Part shown: piece after piece, positions 17,301 to 24,666 of the stretch | How positions within the stretch are numbered: position 1 is the stretch's first letter | How the letters are laid out: the number at the start of each line of letters is the position of its first letter | Source: an uncultured Bacteroidales bacterium | Lineage (GTDB): Bacteria; Bacteroidota; Bacteroidia; Bacteroidales; Coprobacteraceae | Length of the DNA: 33,206 nucleotides | Assembly: GCA_949297285.1 (NCBI GenBank) | Contig: CASFRL010000119.1 | Span: 1 to 33,206 of the forward strand | Reading direction: 5' to 3' | Translations under genes and position numbers: made by a program | The notes under the pieces: generated by a model | Databases searched by the model: none | Seen by the model: only the letters and a program-made list of their open reading frames with translations | What the model was told of the DNA's origin: nothing

Positions 17301-17813
17301 GTGATGAGCGGTAATGATAACTGGGATCCGGCTCTTATGGTCGAACCGGTAGAGGCGCCGACCGATCTGATGATCAACGGTCAGAAATTGACATGGAGTG
17401 CTTCGAAATATGTTATTTGTTATGTCGTGAAAAAGAATGGCACTACTATCGCCTTTGTAAAAGCTGATGCTGAAGAGTTGGCTTACGAAGACAGTAATAT
17501 GCAGGATGGTGATGTGTATACGGTTCAAGGAGTCAGCGAATATGGCATGTTGAGCGCATTGTCGACATCTGTTGAGGCGGGCGTTTCCGGCATAAAAGCT
17601 GCTGATGCATCGGCGTGCATCGCATATCGTAGCGGCGATGAGATCGTTATAAAGAATATATCTGCTCCGGCAATGGTCAATGTTTATTCGTTGACAGGTG
17701 CGGTTATAATGCAAAAGCGTGTATCGGAAGAAAGTTTACAAATAAAAGTTTCTCAATCTTGTATTATCCGCATCGTTTCGGAAAAAAAGACAAGTGTGTT
17801 TAAGATGTTGTGA
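14397..17813 (+). CDS. Large multidomain CE8 pectin methylesterase
   Basis: The 1138-aa protein starts with a signal peptide (residues 1-24). Next come a beta-sandwich-like region (26-200), two InlB-B/Flg_new-type repeats ending in ITANF and LSANF (about 205-352), a second beta-rich region starting IVGWDFN (355-530) and a Big_5-type Ig domain (about 540-635). The CE8 beta-helix (645-1000) has GPQALAL, SYQDTYL, Asp804 in GAVDYIYG and FGRPW. A fibronectin-like segment (1010-1075) and a T9SS-like tail (VNVYSLTGAV to FKML) end the protein. All CE8 catalytic positions are present, but the domain is more divergent than the two other CE8 domains here. It probably removes methyl esters from pectin outside the cell; the N-terminal modules may bind polysaccharide. 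A terminator follows. Confidence 0.9.
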   Translation: MRQLIKRFGFLFLFCLSVFGSIRAEEKLLYSTTFDNWTSSSASDNPVVVSGTTHFTNEELSFSLTQMTVSPEGTDTKFTSSYVTPGYVRAEKKDNSAMEISALKSVTKIEFVEAATGNDRGMGVQIKYEGQTEWETIFDTALDGTYYYDANNKKYKDTQGHLVSISIPEGKQENVSIRFYNLAPSQYAFLLSLNIYGDYVSTAEQVTLTTKLNIEGAGTISVSPVSETYDINSAVKVTAEAAFGYEFVNWTDDSNGAILGTNAELDLFLPANRSITANFNKLTLYKLNVSINGSRWGKVSFSPEAEDNYYPEGTIVTVSVIDNPVTIFGGWGDGQTEKVRNVQINGDVELSANFDQKDFIVGWDFNDAASSEKRREIPAPFYSESSNQGLLSAYEPTGVAVNWLYHAAEYTPAYANARLWTTDFSSRRYFQAQFSTKGYTNIEITSLMSGSYQVYAKQKMQYSLNNQDFKDITTIDLSDVYEQSRWEDCVGTLPAEAEDQPVVYIRWIADETSTILGSGNDGTTLANVFVFADPKNEYDPIAPVLVSSVPAEGSTSASANGALVLNFDKKIKAGTGDIVLNGVSLVPEYGSTSVTLPYTKLAYNTPYSIDVPAGFVTNVSGVSNEAFTVSFTTMSRPDPIAKVFDAVVAQDGSGDYTSLKDAIDAAPADRTSPWLIYIKAGKYQGHLEITKPYIHLIGEDVETVIISDDRVSGDNDLGKPVYSATDGATVYVTGDNFYATGVSFENEYGITANNGPQALALCTYGDRAILNNCKLRSYQDTYLTSTKTGKRHFLNECFIEGAVDYIYGAGDVFFNKCTLFNTRKSGGYIVAPNHQKAEKWGYVFDHCIIDGNADVEGLYFGRPWNDFPKTVFLYTTCKVPVYPKGWYFTMGGIPEIWADYKTVDAYGELVDVSLRNNYYYYYEGETIMDETGQPKKDENGVTMKTNKIDGYAKSSLTDEEAAAYTIENVMSGNDNWDPALMVEPVEAPTDLMINGQKLTWSASKYVICYVVKKNGTTIAFVKADAEELAYEDSNMQDGDVYTVQGVSEYGMLSALSTSVEAGVSGIKAADASACIAYRSGDEIVIKNISAPAMVNVYSLTGAVIMQKRVSEESLQIKVSQSCIIRIVSEKKTSVFKML

Positions 17814-17843
17814 TAACATTTATTTATGTGTGTATTTGTGAAG

Positions 17844-17880
17844 AAAATCCGGAGGCAATCAGGCCTTCGGATTTTTTATT
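17844..17880 (+). terminator. Rho-independent terminator after the large CE8 gene
   Basis: The arms 17844-17856 and 17863-17875 pair over 13 bp with one G-U, around a 6-nt loop. The descending arm ends in a run of six T, then ATT. It closes the first two-gene unit of the PUL. Confidence 0.85.
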
Positions 17881-17928
17881 GAATGAGAGAGACAGCCTTA
17901 AGAAATGTAACAATAAATACACCTATTT

Positions 17929-17973
17929 TGTTGATTCCTGCACATGGTAAAATGTTGATTCGATGTAATTTTG
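17929..17973 (+). promoter_or_regulatory. Promoter and direct repeat upstream of the pectate lyase gene
   Basis: TAATTTTG (17966-17973) matches the -7 consensus and would start transcription about 14 nt before the ATG at 17994. No TTTG is found at -33. Instead the 9-base repeat TGTTGATTC occurs at 17929-17937 and 17953-17961, 24 bp apart, reaching to within 5 bp of the -7 box. This fits a promoter that needs an activator. Confidence 0.5.
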
Positions 17974-17993
17974 TAACGTTAAAACTTATACAA

Positions 17994-20639
17994 ATGAAAA
18001 GCTTTTCTATTTTTATTACAATTCTGGCTTTTTCTTTTTTCTGTGCACAAGCACAAACTCCTGCTTTTCCCGGTGCGGAAGGTCATGGACGCTATACGAC
18101 CGGAGGTCGGGGCGGTACGGTTTATCACGTAACAACCCTTGAAGATACAGGATTGAAAGGCAGTTTGCGTTATGCTGTTGCGCAGAAAGGTGCGCGGACA
18201 ATCGTTTTTGATGTTGCCGGAACCATTTTCCTGAGAAGCACTTTAAAAATCTCGAACGATGATATTACCATTGCCGGGCAGACGGCACCGGGACAGGGTA
18301 TTTGCATTGCCGGGTGGCCGGTATCGGTATCGGCAAATAATGTCATTATCCGTTATTTGCGTTTCCGCATGGGGAACGAGAGCGGCGAAGAAGAAGATGC
18401 TTTGGGCGGTTGGAACAAAAAAAATATCATTGTAGACCATTGTTCGATCAGTTGGTCTGTCGACGAATGTTGTTCGTTGTATGGCTCGGATAACTTGACA
18501 TTGCAATGGTGTATTGTCTCGGAAAGTTTGCGGACAGCCGGGCATGAAAAAGGCACGCATGGTTATGGCGGAAACTGGGGAGGCGCAAGAGCCTCATATC
18601 ACCATAATCTGTTGGCGCATCATGATAGCCGTTCACCTCGTTTGGGACCGAAGTCGGGAACACAAACCCGTGAGTATATGGACATGAGAAACAATGTGAT
18701 ATATAACTGGTCGGGTAATGGTTGTTATGGCGGCGAGGGCATGAAGGTGAATATCGTAAACAACTATTATAAACCGGGGCCGGCGACAAAGAGTTCGGCG
18801 ACATCTTCTAAAGTAAGATATAGAATCGCTTCGGTAGGTATCCGTACAGAGAGTTATGTATCCAGATATCCTGAATTTGCTCCGATGAAGCATGTTTGGG
18901 GAAAATATTATGTAGACGGAAATGTCATCGAAGGGTATCCGGATGTGACGAATGACAATTGGACAAAAGGTATTTATGAGCAGGTCGATGAGAGTTCTTG
19001 CGACGGCTTGTTTACCGAAGTGACAAAAGATACGATCAAATTGAGAGCACCATTGGAAACAGATGTGATAACAACCCATACGGCAACACAGGCTTTGGGT
19101 CGTGTATTGCTGTATGCCGGATGTTCTTTGTCGCGGGATGAGATCGATACCCGTATCGTGAAAGAAACCGAGTACGGGACGACAACCTATGTGGGAAGTA
19201 TCTCTAAAGATGCTGCCCAAAAACCGGGATTGATCGATGTGCCGAACGATGTGAAGCCTGCCGGTGCAGCCAGTGCATGGCCTGAATTGTCGGACGGAGG
19301 CGTAACGGAAGAGCAATTGCGAGATACCGATGGTGACGGTATTCCCGATGTGTGGGAAGATGCGCATGGATTGAATAAAAACAATGCTGCTGACGGGAAA
19401 ACGGTCAATGCTGAGGGATATACCAATCTTGAAGTGTATATGAATAGTCTTGTGGCAGAGATTACAGAAAATCAAAATAAAGCCATAGATTATACGCCGA
19501 TTGTGCCTACCTCGTTGGAAACTTTATTGGCAAATGCTTCTGTCGGTGATGTGTTGGAAGTAACGAGTGAGGTTGTCGGAAAAGAGTTGACGATCGATAA
19601 GAATATTACGATAAAAGCCCAATCGGGGTTGCTCGAATCTCCGGTATTGGAAAAAGTAACTTTTAAGGTCTTGAACGGAGCCAGTGTTACGTTAGACGGA
19701 CTTACTCTTTTCTATGATCGTACGGGAAGTACGCCGACCGATAGCAAATATTTGATTAGTGTTGTAGGAACGGCTCAGACGATACCGCTCATCTCCTTTA
19801 AAAATTGTGAGATTTACGGGTATGGAAGGGGTGCCGTTCGTGCAGATGATAAAACGAATATTGCTGCCATAACGAAGTTGGAAGTGGAGAATTCTGTTTT
19901 CCATGATATGTGTAAAGCCAGTCCCAATTACTCGGTCTTGGGATTTTCCAAAGCAGAACTTTCGGCAGCCGAGATAACCAACAGCTCTTTCTTCAACTGT
20001 GCCGGTGGCGTATTTGTGAATGGCGGAGCCGTGCCTTTGAATTTTAAAATGAAAAATGTGACCATCTTGGATTGCGGAACCGATGCTGACGAAACCTTGA
20101 CCGGTAATGCCGCGAGAGCCTCTAACGATATTATTGCTACGGGCGCCTGTGAAGGTTCTGTTTACAGATTGGAAAATTGCATAATTTCGGGTTATCCGAC
20201 AAAAAAAGTGGCTTTGAATAACGATGCGTATATCGAAAACAGTTTAATTGCTAATGAAGTCTCCGGAAGTTTACTTCTTGATGGACGTCTCGATGCCTCA
20301 ATCGTTTCGAAAGATTATGCCTCTTATACCTTAACCACAGATCATGCTATCGGGAGTGGAATCGGGGATCTGCGCTGGACGGTAAATTCTGCCGAACCGG
20401 GTGGAATCGAACCGAACCGGGCTCAGGATGATGTTAAAATCTGTGTCGCGGGCGGTAATGTACGTTTTATCGGTTTATCGGGGACAACACAGGTCGACGC
20501 CTATGCTTTGAACGGAGGGCTGGTCTTGACAAAATTGGGAGACGGGGAAACTTTGTCTTTCGACTTGTCTTCGGGACTTTATCTCTTGCGTGTGGTTACC
20601 GGTAAGCAAGTCTACGTATTTCGTGTGTATATAAGGTAA
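17994..20639 (+). CDS. PL1-family pectate lyase with extra C-terminal domains
   Basis: I choose the ATG at 17994 (881 aa), because it opens a clean signal peptide (MKSFSIFITILAFSFFCAQAQ) and lies past the -7 box; a start at 17883 would add 37 unlikely residues. The PL1 beta-helix (residues 25-435) has FPGAEGHGRYTTGGRGG, the Ca-binding region VDHCSISWSVDE (Asp148) and the catalytic-Arg region HHDSRSPRLG. A calcium-loop motif DTDGDGIPDVWEDAHGLN follows (about 445-462). After it comes a second beta-helix-like region resembling the DUF4957/DUF5123 domains of PUL surface proteins (about 500-750), and a T9SS-like tail ending GLYLLRVVTGKQVYVFRVYIR minus its last residues. It should cleave de-esterified polygalacturonate by beta-elimination. 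Confidence 0.9.
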   Translation: MKSFSIFITILAFSFFCAQAQTPAFPGAEGHGRYTTGGRGGTVYHVTTLEDTGLKGSLRYAVAQKGARTIVFDVAGTIFLRSTLKISNDDITIAGQTAPGQGICIAGWPVSVSANNVIIRYLRFRMGNESGEEEDALGGWNKKNIIVDHCSISWSVDECCSLYGSDNLTLQWCIVSESLRTAGHEKGTHGYGGNWGGARASYHHNLLAHHDSRSPRLGPKSGTQTREYMDMRNNVIYNWSGNGCYGGEGMKVNIVNNYYKPGPATKSSATSSKVRYRIASVGIRTESYVSRYPEFAPMKHVWGKYYVDGNVIEGYPDVTNDNWTKGIYEQVDESSCDGLFTEVTKDTIKLRAPLETDVITTHTATQALGRVLLYAGCSLSRDEIDTRIVKETEYGTTTYVGSISKDAAQKPGLIDVPNDVKPAGAASAWPELSDGGVTEEQLRDTDGDGIPDVWEDAHGLNKNNAADGKTVNAEGYTNLEVYMNSLVAEITENQNKAIDYTPIVPTSLETLLANASVGDVLEVTSEVVGKELTIDKNITIKAQSGLLESPVLEKVTFKVLNGASVTLDGLTLFYDRTGSTPTDSKYLISVVGTAQTIPLISFKNCEIYGYGRGAVRADDKTNIAAITKLEVENSVFHDMCKASPNYSVLGFSKAELSAAEITNSSFFNCAGGVFVNGGAVPLNFKMKNVTILDCGTDADETLTGNAARASNDIIATGACEGSVYRLENCIISGYPTKKVALNNDAYIENSLIANEVSGSLLLDGRLDASIVSKDYASYTLTTDHAIGSGIGDLRWTVNSAEPGGIEPNRAQDDVKICVAGGNVRFIGLSGTTQVDAYALNGGLVLTKLGDGETLSFDLSSGLYLLRVVTGKQVYVFRVYIR

Positions 20640-20664
20640 AAAAGATTGTTTAGATTTGTCTTTT

Positions 20665-22527
20665 ATGAAAGCAATTAGATTTGTAGTATTGTTTTTGCTG
20701 TTGTTTCCCACGGTCCATGCAAAGATGAAGATTCTCACAATCGGGGATTCTACAATGGCCGACTACGATCCTGCGACTACCGAAAAAGTCGGTTGGGGAC
20801 AAGTGTTTTCCATGTTTGTATTGCCCGAGTCGGCTACTGTCGTCAATGATGCTCGGAGCGGTCGCAGCAGCAAATCGTTTATTGCAGAAGGGTTATGGGA
20901 GGCTTCGAAAGCCAAAATCTCGGTATATGATTTTGTCTTTATACAATTCGGTCATAATGATGAAAAGACCGATGTTGCCGGGACAGGTTCTACGATTCCG
21001 GAATTTAAAGCCAATCTGAAGACTTTCGTTTCTGAAACGAAAGAGGCCGGAGGTGTACCGGTATTATTGACACCTGTCGTACGGTGTAATTTTTCCGGAG
21101 ATAAGATTTCTGAAAAAGGAAAGCATATAACCGCTGACGGAGATTATCCGGCCGCGATTCGTGAAGTTGCAGCAGAGACAGGGACTATTCTTGTCGATCA
21201 TACCGAGTTGACGAGAGCTTTGGTCGAGGAATATGGAGAGACAAAAGCCTTGTCTGAATTGTATGCGTCGGGAGACCGGACACATACCAAAATGAATGGG
21301 GCGATCGTTTTTGCCCGGTTGGTAGCCGAAGATTTGGTGCGGCAGGGTATTTTGACAGATTGTCTTTCTGTTGCCCCGTCTTTGATGGTTACGCCTTCGT
21401 CACAGTGTGATTTCGGGATGGTTTATGTCGGTTCTTCTTCAGAGTATCTGTTTTCGGTTAGCGGCTCGTCACTTAATCCGGCGACCGGATCTGTCACTGT
21501 TACGGCGTCATCGGGTTTTGAGGTTTCTCTATCCAAGGAAGAGGGTTATGCCTCATCTTTGCAATTGCCTTATCAGAACGGAGACTTGACTTATACCTCT
21601 TTCTATGTCCGTTTTTCCCCCTCTGTCGCTGAAGACGTTACCGGATCATTGGTGTTGACTACCGGAGAAATGCGAAAAGAGATCGCTCTTTCCGGTATGG
21701 GGATCGATGCATCTGTGGGAGAGAGAGCCGAGGTTATCTGGACATTGAACGGAGACGAGCAGTCGGATGTTTCCGGTGCCGTTATTGCATTACCTGAAAG
21801 TTGGAGTAATATGTTCGTTTCAGATTATAACCGTGTCGGTGGTATCTCTGAAAAATCTCAGCGCAACCTGATTGTCGGTGAGTCGTGGCCGAAAGAGGAA
21901 GATGAGGTGGCCGATCGTTATATTCAGTTTGGAATTACAGTCCCGGACAATAAGGTATTTACCGTAGATAAGATTAGTTTTGTAATTGCCGGATCGGGAG
22001 GAAACGGGATGTGCTATCGGGCACGTTATTTTAAATCCTCTGATCTCTCGCACACCATGACGGTGAGCGAACAAAAAAACATGCCGAATGGCGAGTTGAA
22101 CGATGTCTCGATAATGCCGATGTTGGAATTGTCTGCCGGAGAAACGATGTATTTGCGGATATATCCGTGGTATTCTTCTGTTGCAAACAGCAAGACGATT
22201 TGTTTGAAAGATGTCTGCATATCGGGATTGTGTCGGGATGTCGATCCGTCGGGAATTTTGACGGCGCAATTGTCTTCAGAGATGAGAGTCGATAAAACCT
22301 CTTTTCGAGACAGTACGAAACTGACGTATGTGCTGAAAGAGAAAACCCGTGTGAAAATATCGTTGGTTTCTGCATCGGGACAGCCTGTTTGCATGTGGGA
22401 CAAAGGCGTTCAAGATAGCGGAACATATTGTTTGGACATAAAAGGCGAAAACTTGCATAAGGGTGTTTATCTGCTTTCACTGATGACCGAACGAGGACGG
22501 CAGACGTTGAAACTTATAAAAAAGTAG
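20665..22527 (+). CDS. CE12 rhamnogalacturonan/pectin acetylesterase with C-terminal extension
   Basis: The ATG at 20665 gives 620 aa; an upstream TTG adds only three residues. After the signal peptide the SGNH/CE12 domain (residues 20-240) has Ser29 in TIGDSTMADYD, NDARSGRSSKS, FGHNDEKTD and Asp-His in GDRTHTKMNG. Residues about 245-345 form an Ig-like domain (VTPSSQCDFGMVYVGSSSE), and 350-530 an unrecognised beta-rich domain. The end is a T9SS-type sorting tail (VKISLVSASGQPV to GVYLLSLMTERGRQTLKLIKK). It should deacetylate pectin or rhamnogalacturonan. It follows the PL1 gene after 25 bp and is likely co-transcribed. Confidence 0.88.
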   Translation: MKAIRFVVLFLLLFPTVHAKMKILTIGDSTMADYDPATTEKVGWGQVFSMFVLPESATVVNDARSGRSSKSFIAEGLWEASKAKISVYDFVFIQFGHNDEKTDVAGTGSTIPEFKANLKTFVSETKEAGGVPVLLTPVVRCNFSGDKISEKGKHITADGDYPAAIREVAAETGTILVDHTELTRALVEEYGETKALSELYASGDRTHTKMNGAIVFARLVAEDLVRQGILTDCLSVAPSLMVTPSSQCDFGMVYVGSSSEYLFSVSGSSLNPATGSVTVTASSGFEVSLSKEEGYASSLQLPYQNGDLTYTSFYVRFSPSVAEDVTGSLVLTTGEMRKEIALSGMGIDASVGERAEVIWTLNGDEQSDVSGAVIALPESWSNMFVSDYNRVGGISEKSQRNLIVGESWPKEEDEVADRYIQFGITVPDNKVFTVDKISFVIAGSGGNGMCYRARYFKSSDLSHTMTVSEQKNMPNGELNDVSIMPMLELSAGETMYLRIYPWYSSVANSKTICLKDVCISGLCRDVDPSGILTAQLSSEMRVDKTSFRDSTKLTYVLKEKTRVKISLVSASGQPVCMWDKGVQDSGTYCLDIKGENLHKGVYLLSLMTERGRQTLKLIKK

Positions 22528-22586
22528 GAAATCGTTTTTTCCGTTCCATATTTTTACCGATTAGAATAATTTAAAATGATAATAAT

Positions 22587-23804
22587 ATGCAACAAACCTT
22601 GAAAAACCAGATGCGAAGATGGGTAGTTCTTTCAATGATGCTGTCGGCTTGTTTGGGAACTTTTGCTAAATCGAAAACAAAATGGGTGGTCGATCCTAAT
22701 TTACCGATGTCGGTGCGGATGTGCCAGTCTGAGATAATCCGCAATCCAGAGGGATGGATGCTCGACTTTTCTACAAAATTGAAGTGGAATTATTGTCATG
22801 GCCTTGAATGTCAAGCTTTTTTAGACGTTTATGACCGTTACGGTTTAGATTATCTATATCGATATGTAAAACAGTTTGCCGATACGATGATCAACGAGGA
22901 AGGCCAGATATATGGTTATAAAAAAACGAATTATAATATAGATCATGTAAATTCGGGAAAAATACTTTTCCGTTTGTATGAACGGGAAAAAGATCCGCGT
23001 TATAAAATTGCCATGGATACGTTACGGGCACAATTAGCTTCACAGCCTCGTACCTCGGATGGCGGATTTTGGCATAAAAAGATATATCCTTATCAAATGT
23101 GGCTCGACGGTATCTATATGGGATCTCCTTTCTATGCCCAATATGCGGCGACATTCAACGAACCGGAAGATTTTGCCGATGTTGTCAATCAGTTTTTGAT
23201 CATAGCAAAACACACGTATGACAAGAAGACCGGGCTTTATCGCCATGCTTGGGACGAAATAAAAGCCTTGCCATGGTCTGATCTGAAGACCGGACAAGCT
23301 CCGCATGTTTGGGGACGGGCCTTGGGATGGTATATGATGGCCATTGTCGATGCGTTGGATTTTATTCCTGAAGATCAGCCCGGAAGAGACAAGATGATAC
23401 AAATATTGAATGATCTTGTAAAAGTGTTGCCGAAGTATCAAGATCCCGCTACCGGTGCTTGGTATCAAGTAGTAGATATGCCCGAAAGAGAAGGCAACTA
23501 TTTGGAGATGTCTTGTACTCCGATGTATGCCTATGCGATTGCCAAAGGTGTCCGTAAGGGGTATTTGCCCGAATCGAGTTTGGCTATTGCCCGGAAAGCC
23601 TACCAGGGAATTCTGGATAATTTTATAAAAGTCGATGAAAAAGGAGTTGTTTCGTTGACCCGGATTTGTGGGGTTGCGGGTTTAGGCGGCCGCAAGCCTT
23701 ATCGCGACGGTTCGTTCGATTATTATGTTAATGAAATTATTCGGGATAATGATCCGAAAGGGGTAGCCCCCTTTATTATGCTTTGTCTCGAAATGGAGAA
23801 GTAA
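22587..23804 (+). CDS. GH105 unsaturated (rhamno)galacturonyl hydrolase
   Basis: The 405-aa (alpha/alpha)6-barrel enzyme has the GH88/GH105 landmarks NYCHGLECQAFLDVYDRYG (residues 68-86), the conserved Asp119 in NIDHVNSGK, the probable catalytic Asp174 in MWLDGIYMGSPF, and HVWGRALGWYMMA. It removes the 4,5-unsaturated uronic acid that pectate or rhamnogalacturonan lyases leave on oligosaccharides, so it acts after the PL1 enzyme. The N-terminus contains LSAC (Cys22), a possible lipobox, but a type-I cleavage after TFA is also possible. A strong terminator follows, so this ends the second unit of the PUL. Confidence 0.92.
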   Translation: MQQTLKNQMRRWVVLSMMLSACLGTFAKSKTKWVVDPNLPMSVRMCQSEIIRNPEGWMLDFSTKLKWNYCHGLECQAFLDVYDRYGLDYLYRYVKQFADTMINEEGQIYGYKKTNYNIDHVNSGKILFRLYEREKDPRYKIAMDTLRAQLASQPRTSDGGFWHKKIYPYQMWLDGIYMGSPFYAQYAATFNEPEDFADVVNQFLIIAKHTYDKKTGLYRHAWDEIKALPWSDLKTGQAPHVWGRALGWYMMAIVDALDFIPEDQPGRDKMIQILNDLVKVLPKYQDPATGAWYQVVDMPEREGNYLEMSCTPMYAYAIAKGVRKGYLPESSLAIARKAYQGILDNFIKVDEKGVVSLTRICGVAGLGGRKPYRDGSFDYYVNEIIRDNDPKGVAPFIMLCLEMEK

Positions 23805-23847
23805 CATATAAAGTAGAGGTTTTTTATTTGTGTTGATTGAATAAACC

Positions 23848-23890
23848 AAAAGAGCCGTTCTCTTGTTTTTTTATAGAGTCGGCTTTTTTT
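23848..23890 (+). terminator. Terminator after the GH105 gene
   Basis: AAAAGAGCCG (23848-23857) pairs with CGGCTTTTTT (23880-23889, one G-U). The long loop can extend the stem with CTCT/AGAG. A run of seven T ends the structure. Confidence 0.75.
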
Positions 23891-23926
23891 ATATGTTAAA
23901 AGTTATATAATATAAAAATAAAGTTG

Positions 23927-23934
23927 TATTTTTG
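23927..23934 (+). promoter_or_regulatory. Predicted -7 box of the winged-helix gene
   Basis: TATTTTTG followed by CG is a perfect TAnnTTTG match 57 bp upstream of the ATG at 23992. No TTTG is found at -33. With a terminator on each side, the small gene appears to be its own transcription unit. Confidence 0.55.
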
Positions 23935-23991
23935 CGCCGACTGTTACAAAAAACGATTTTACAATATATTTCATTCTAAAATCAATAAATT

Positions 23992-24198
23992 ATGGACAGA
24001 GAAGAAATCGGCTTGAATGCCGGACTTGTGTGGAATGCTCTTAACGAGAGTGAGGGCTTAACCTTGAAAGGTCTTAAGAAAGTAACAAAATTGAAAGACA
24101 AACAATTGTATTCCGCTTTGGGTTGGTTGTCTCGTGAAGATAAAGTTACTATCGAAGAAGTTGAAGGAGACCTTTTTGTGAACTTGATCAAATACTAA
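23992..24198 (+). CDS. Small winged helix-turn-helix protein (DUF2582-like)
   Basis: A 68-aa protein starting MDREEIGLNAGLVWNALNE. The pattern of three helices followed by a beta-hairpin (KVTIEEVEGDLFVNL) fits a stand-alone winged-helix domain, as in the small DUF2582 proteins of Bacteroidota. It has no ligand-binding or oligomerisation domain and its target is unknown. It is flanked by its own promoter and terminators within the pectin locus. It could be a PUL regulator or an older housekeeping gene around which the locus was built. Codon use looks like that of its neighbours. Confidence 0.82.
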   Translation: MDREEIGLNAGLVWNALNESEGLTLKGLKKVTKLKDKQLYSALGWLSREDKVTIEEVEGDLFVNLIKY

Positions 24199-24257
24199 TA
24201 ATATCGATATGAAGGCAGAGTAATGGCCTTTTGTTATTCAGTATTCTGTAATGTTTT

Positions 24258-24303
24258 AAAAGAAACGGTTTGTAGAGTTTTTTGCGAACCGTTTCTTTTT
24301 TTT
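24258..24303 (+). terminator. Strong terminator after the winged-helix gene
   Basis: The arms 24258-24272 and 24285-24299 pair over 15 bp with one wobble, around a 12-nt loop. The sequence runs into eight T. A weaker hairpin (AAGGC/GCCTT) lies just past the stop codon. Confidence 0.85.
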
Positions 24304-24344
24304 ATGTATAATCGCATGGACAAGCCCTGAAAACTCTGTTTTTG

Positions 24345-24376
24345 TTTGCCTCTGCTCGTGTCTTTACGTATATTTG
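24345..24376 (+). promoter_or_regulatory. Upstream promoter of a tandem pair (P1)
   Basis: TTTG (24345-24348), 20 bp, then TATATTTG (24369-24376): both boxes match and the spacing is ideal. Flanking bases (CTCTGCT, ACGTATATTTGTA) recur in P2. The start would be near 24382. Confidence 0.7.
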
Positions 24377-24402
24377 TAGAATATAGGATGCGGCTCGGTA
24401 AA

Positions 24403-24458
24403 GCAAAATCAAAAACAAGTTTTTTATTTTGCTCTGCTTTCGCCTTTTCGTATATTTG
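24403..24458 (+). promoter_or_regulatory. Downstream promoter of the tandem pair (P2) with overlapping inverted repeat
   Basis: TTTG (24428-24431), 19 bp, then TATATTTG (24451-24458) gives a second full promoter. A 14-bp inverted repeat with one mismatch (24403-24416 and 24419-24432) covers its -33 box, a natural place for repressor or activator binding. The start would be near 24464. Confidence 0.7.
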
Positions 24459-24463
24459 TACGA

Positions 24464-24666
24464 AATAAGGGAAATGTTTTTGATTATCTTGTCTCTGTTT
24501 ACCGGAAAATCCGGAGAGTTTTTATGTCTGAATAAATTGAGAAAGAAGTGGAGATGAAATAAGATAGGCCAACCCAGAAAGTAGAGACTGTGTCTCTTTT
24601 GTTGTGAGGATGAACAGGATAGCGGGGCGGCCTTTTGATAATGGTAATGAATAGCAATCTATTTCT
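24464..24666 (+). other. Long leader before the third CE8 gene
   Basis: About 200 nt separate P2 from the next ATG, with no open frame worth calling. CCGGA-AAA-TCCGG (24502-24514) is a small perfect hairpin followed by AGAG and five T, so early termination or a short leader RNA is possible. Nothing else is recognised. Confidence 0.4.

Noticed and set aside
16677..17714. 345-codon open frame on the minus strand inside the large CE8 gene
   Set aside because: Fully antisense to a clear CE8 domain, Ile/Arg/His-rich composition typical of a shadow frame, no family motif.
17883..17993. 37-residue extension of the PL1 protein
   Set aside because: It would place the signal peptide internally and begin before the predicted -7 box at 17966.
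20651..20658. TAGATTTG as a promoter for the CE12 gene
   Set aside because: It fits TAnnTTTG but would start transcription at the ATG itself, with no -33 box; co-transcription with the PL1 gene is simpler.
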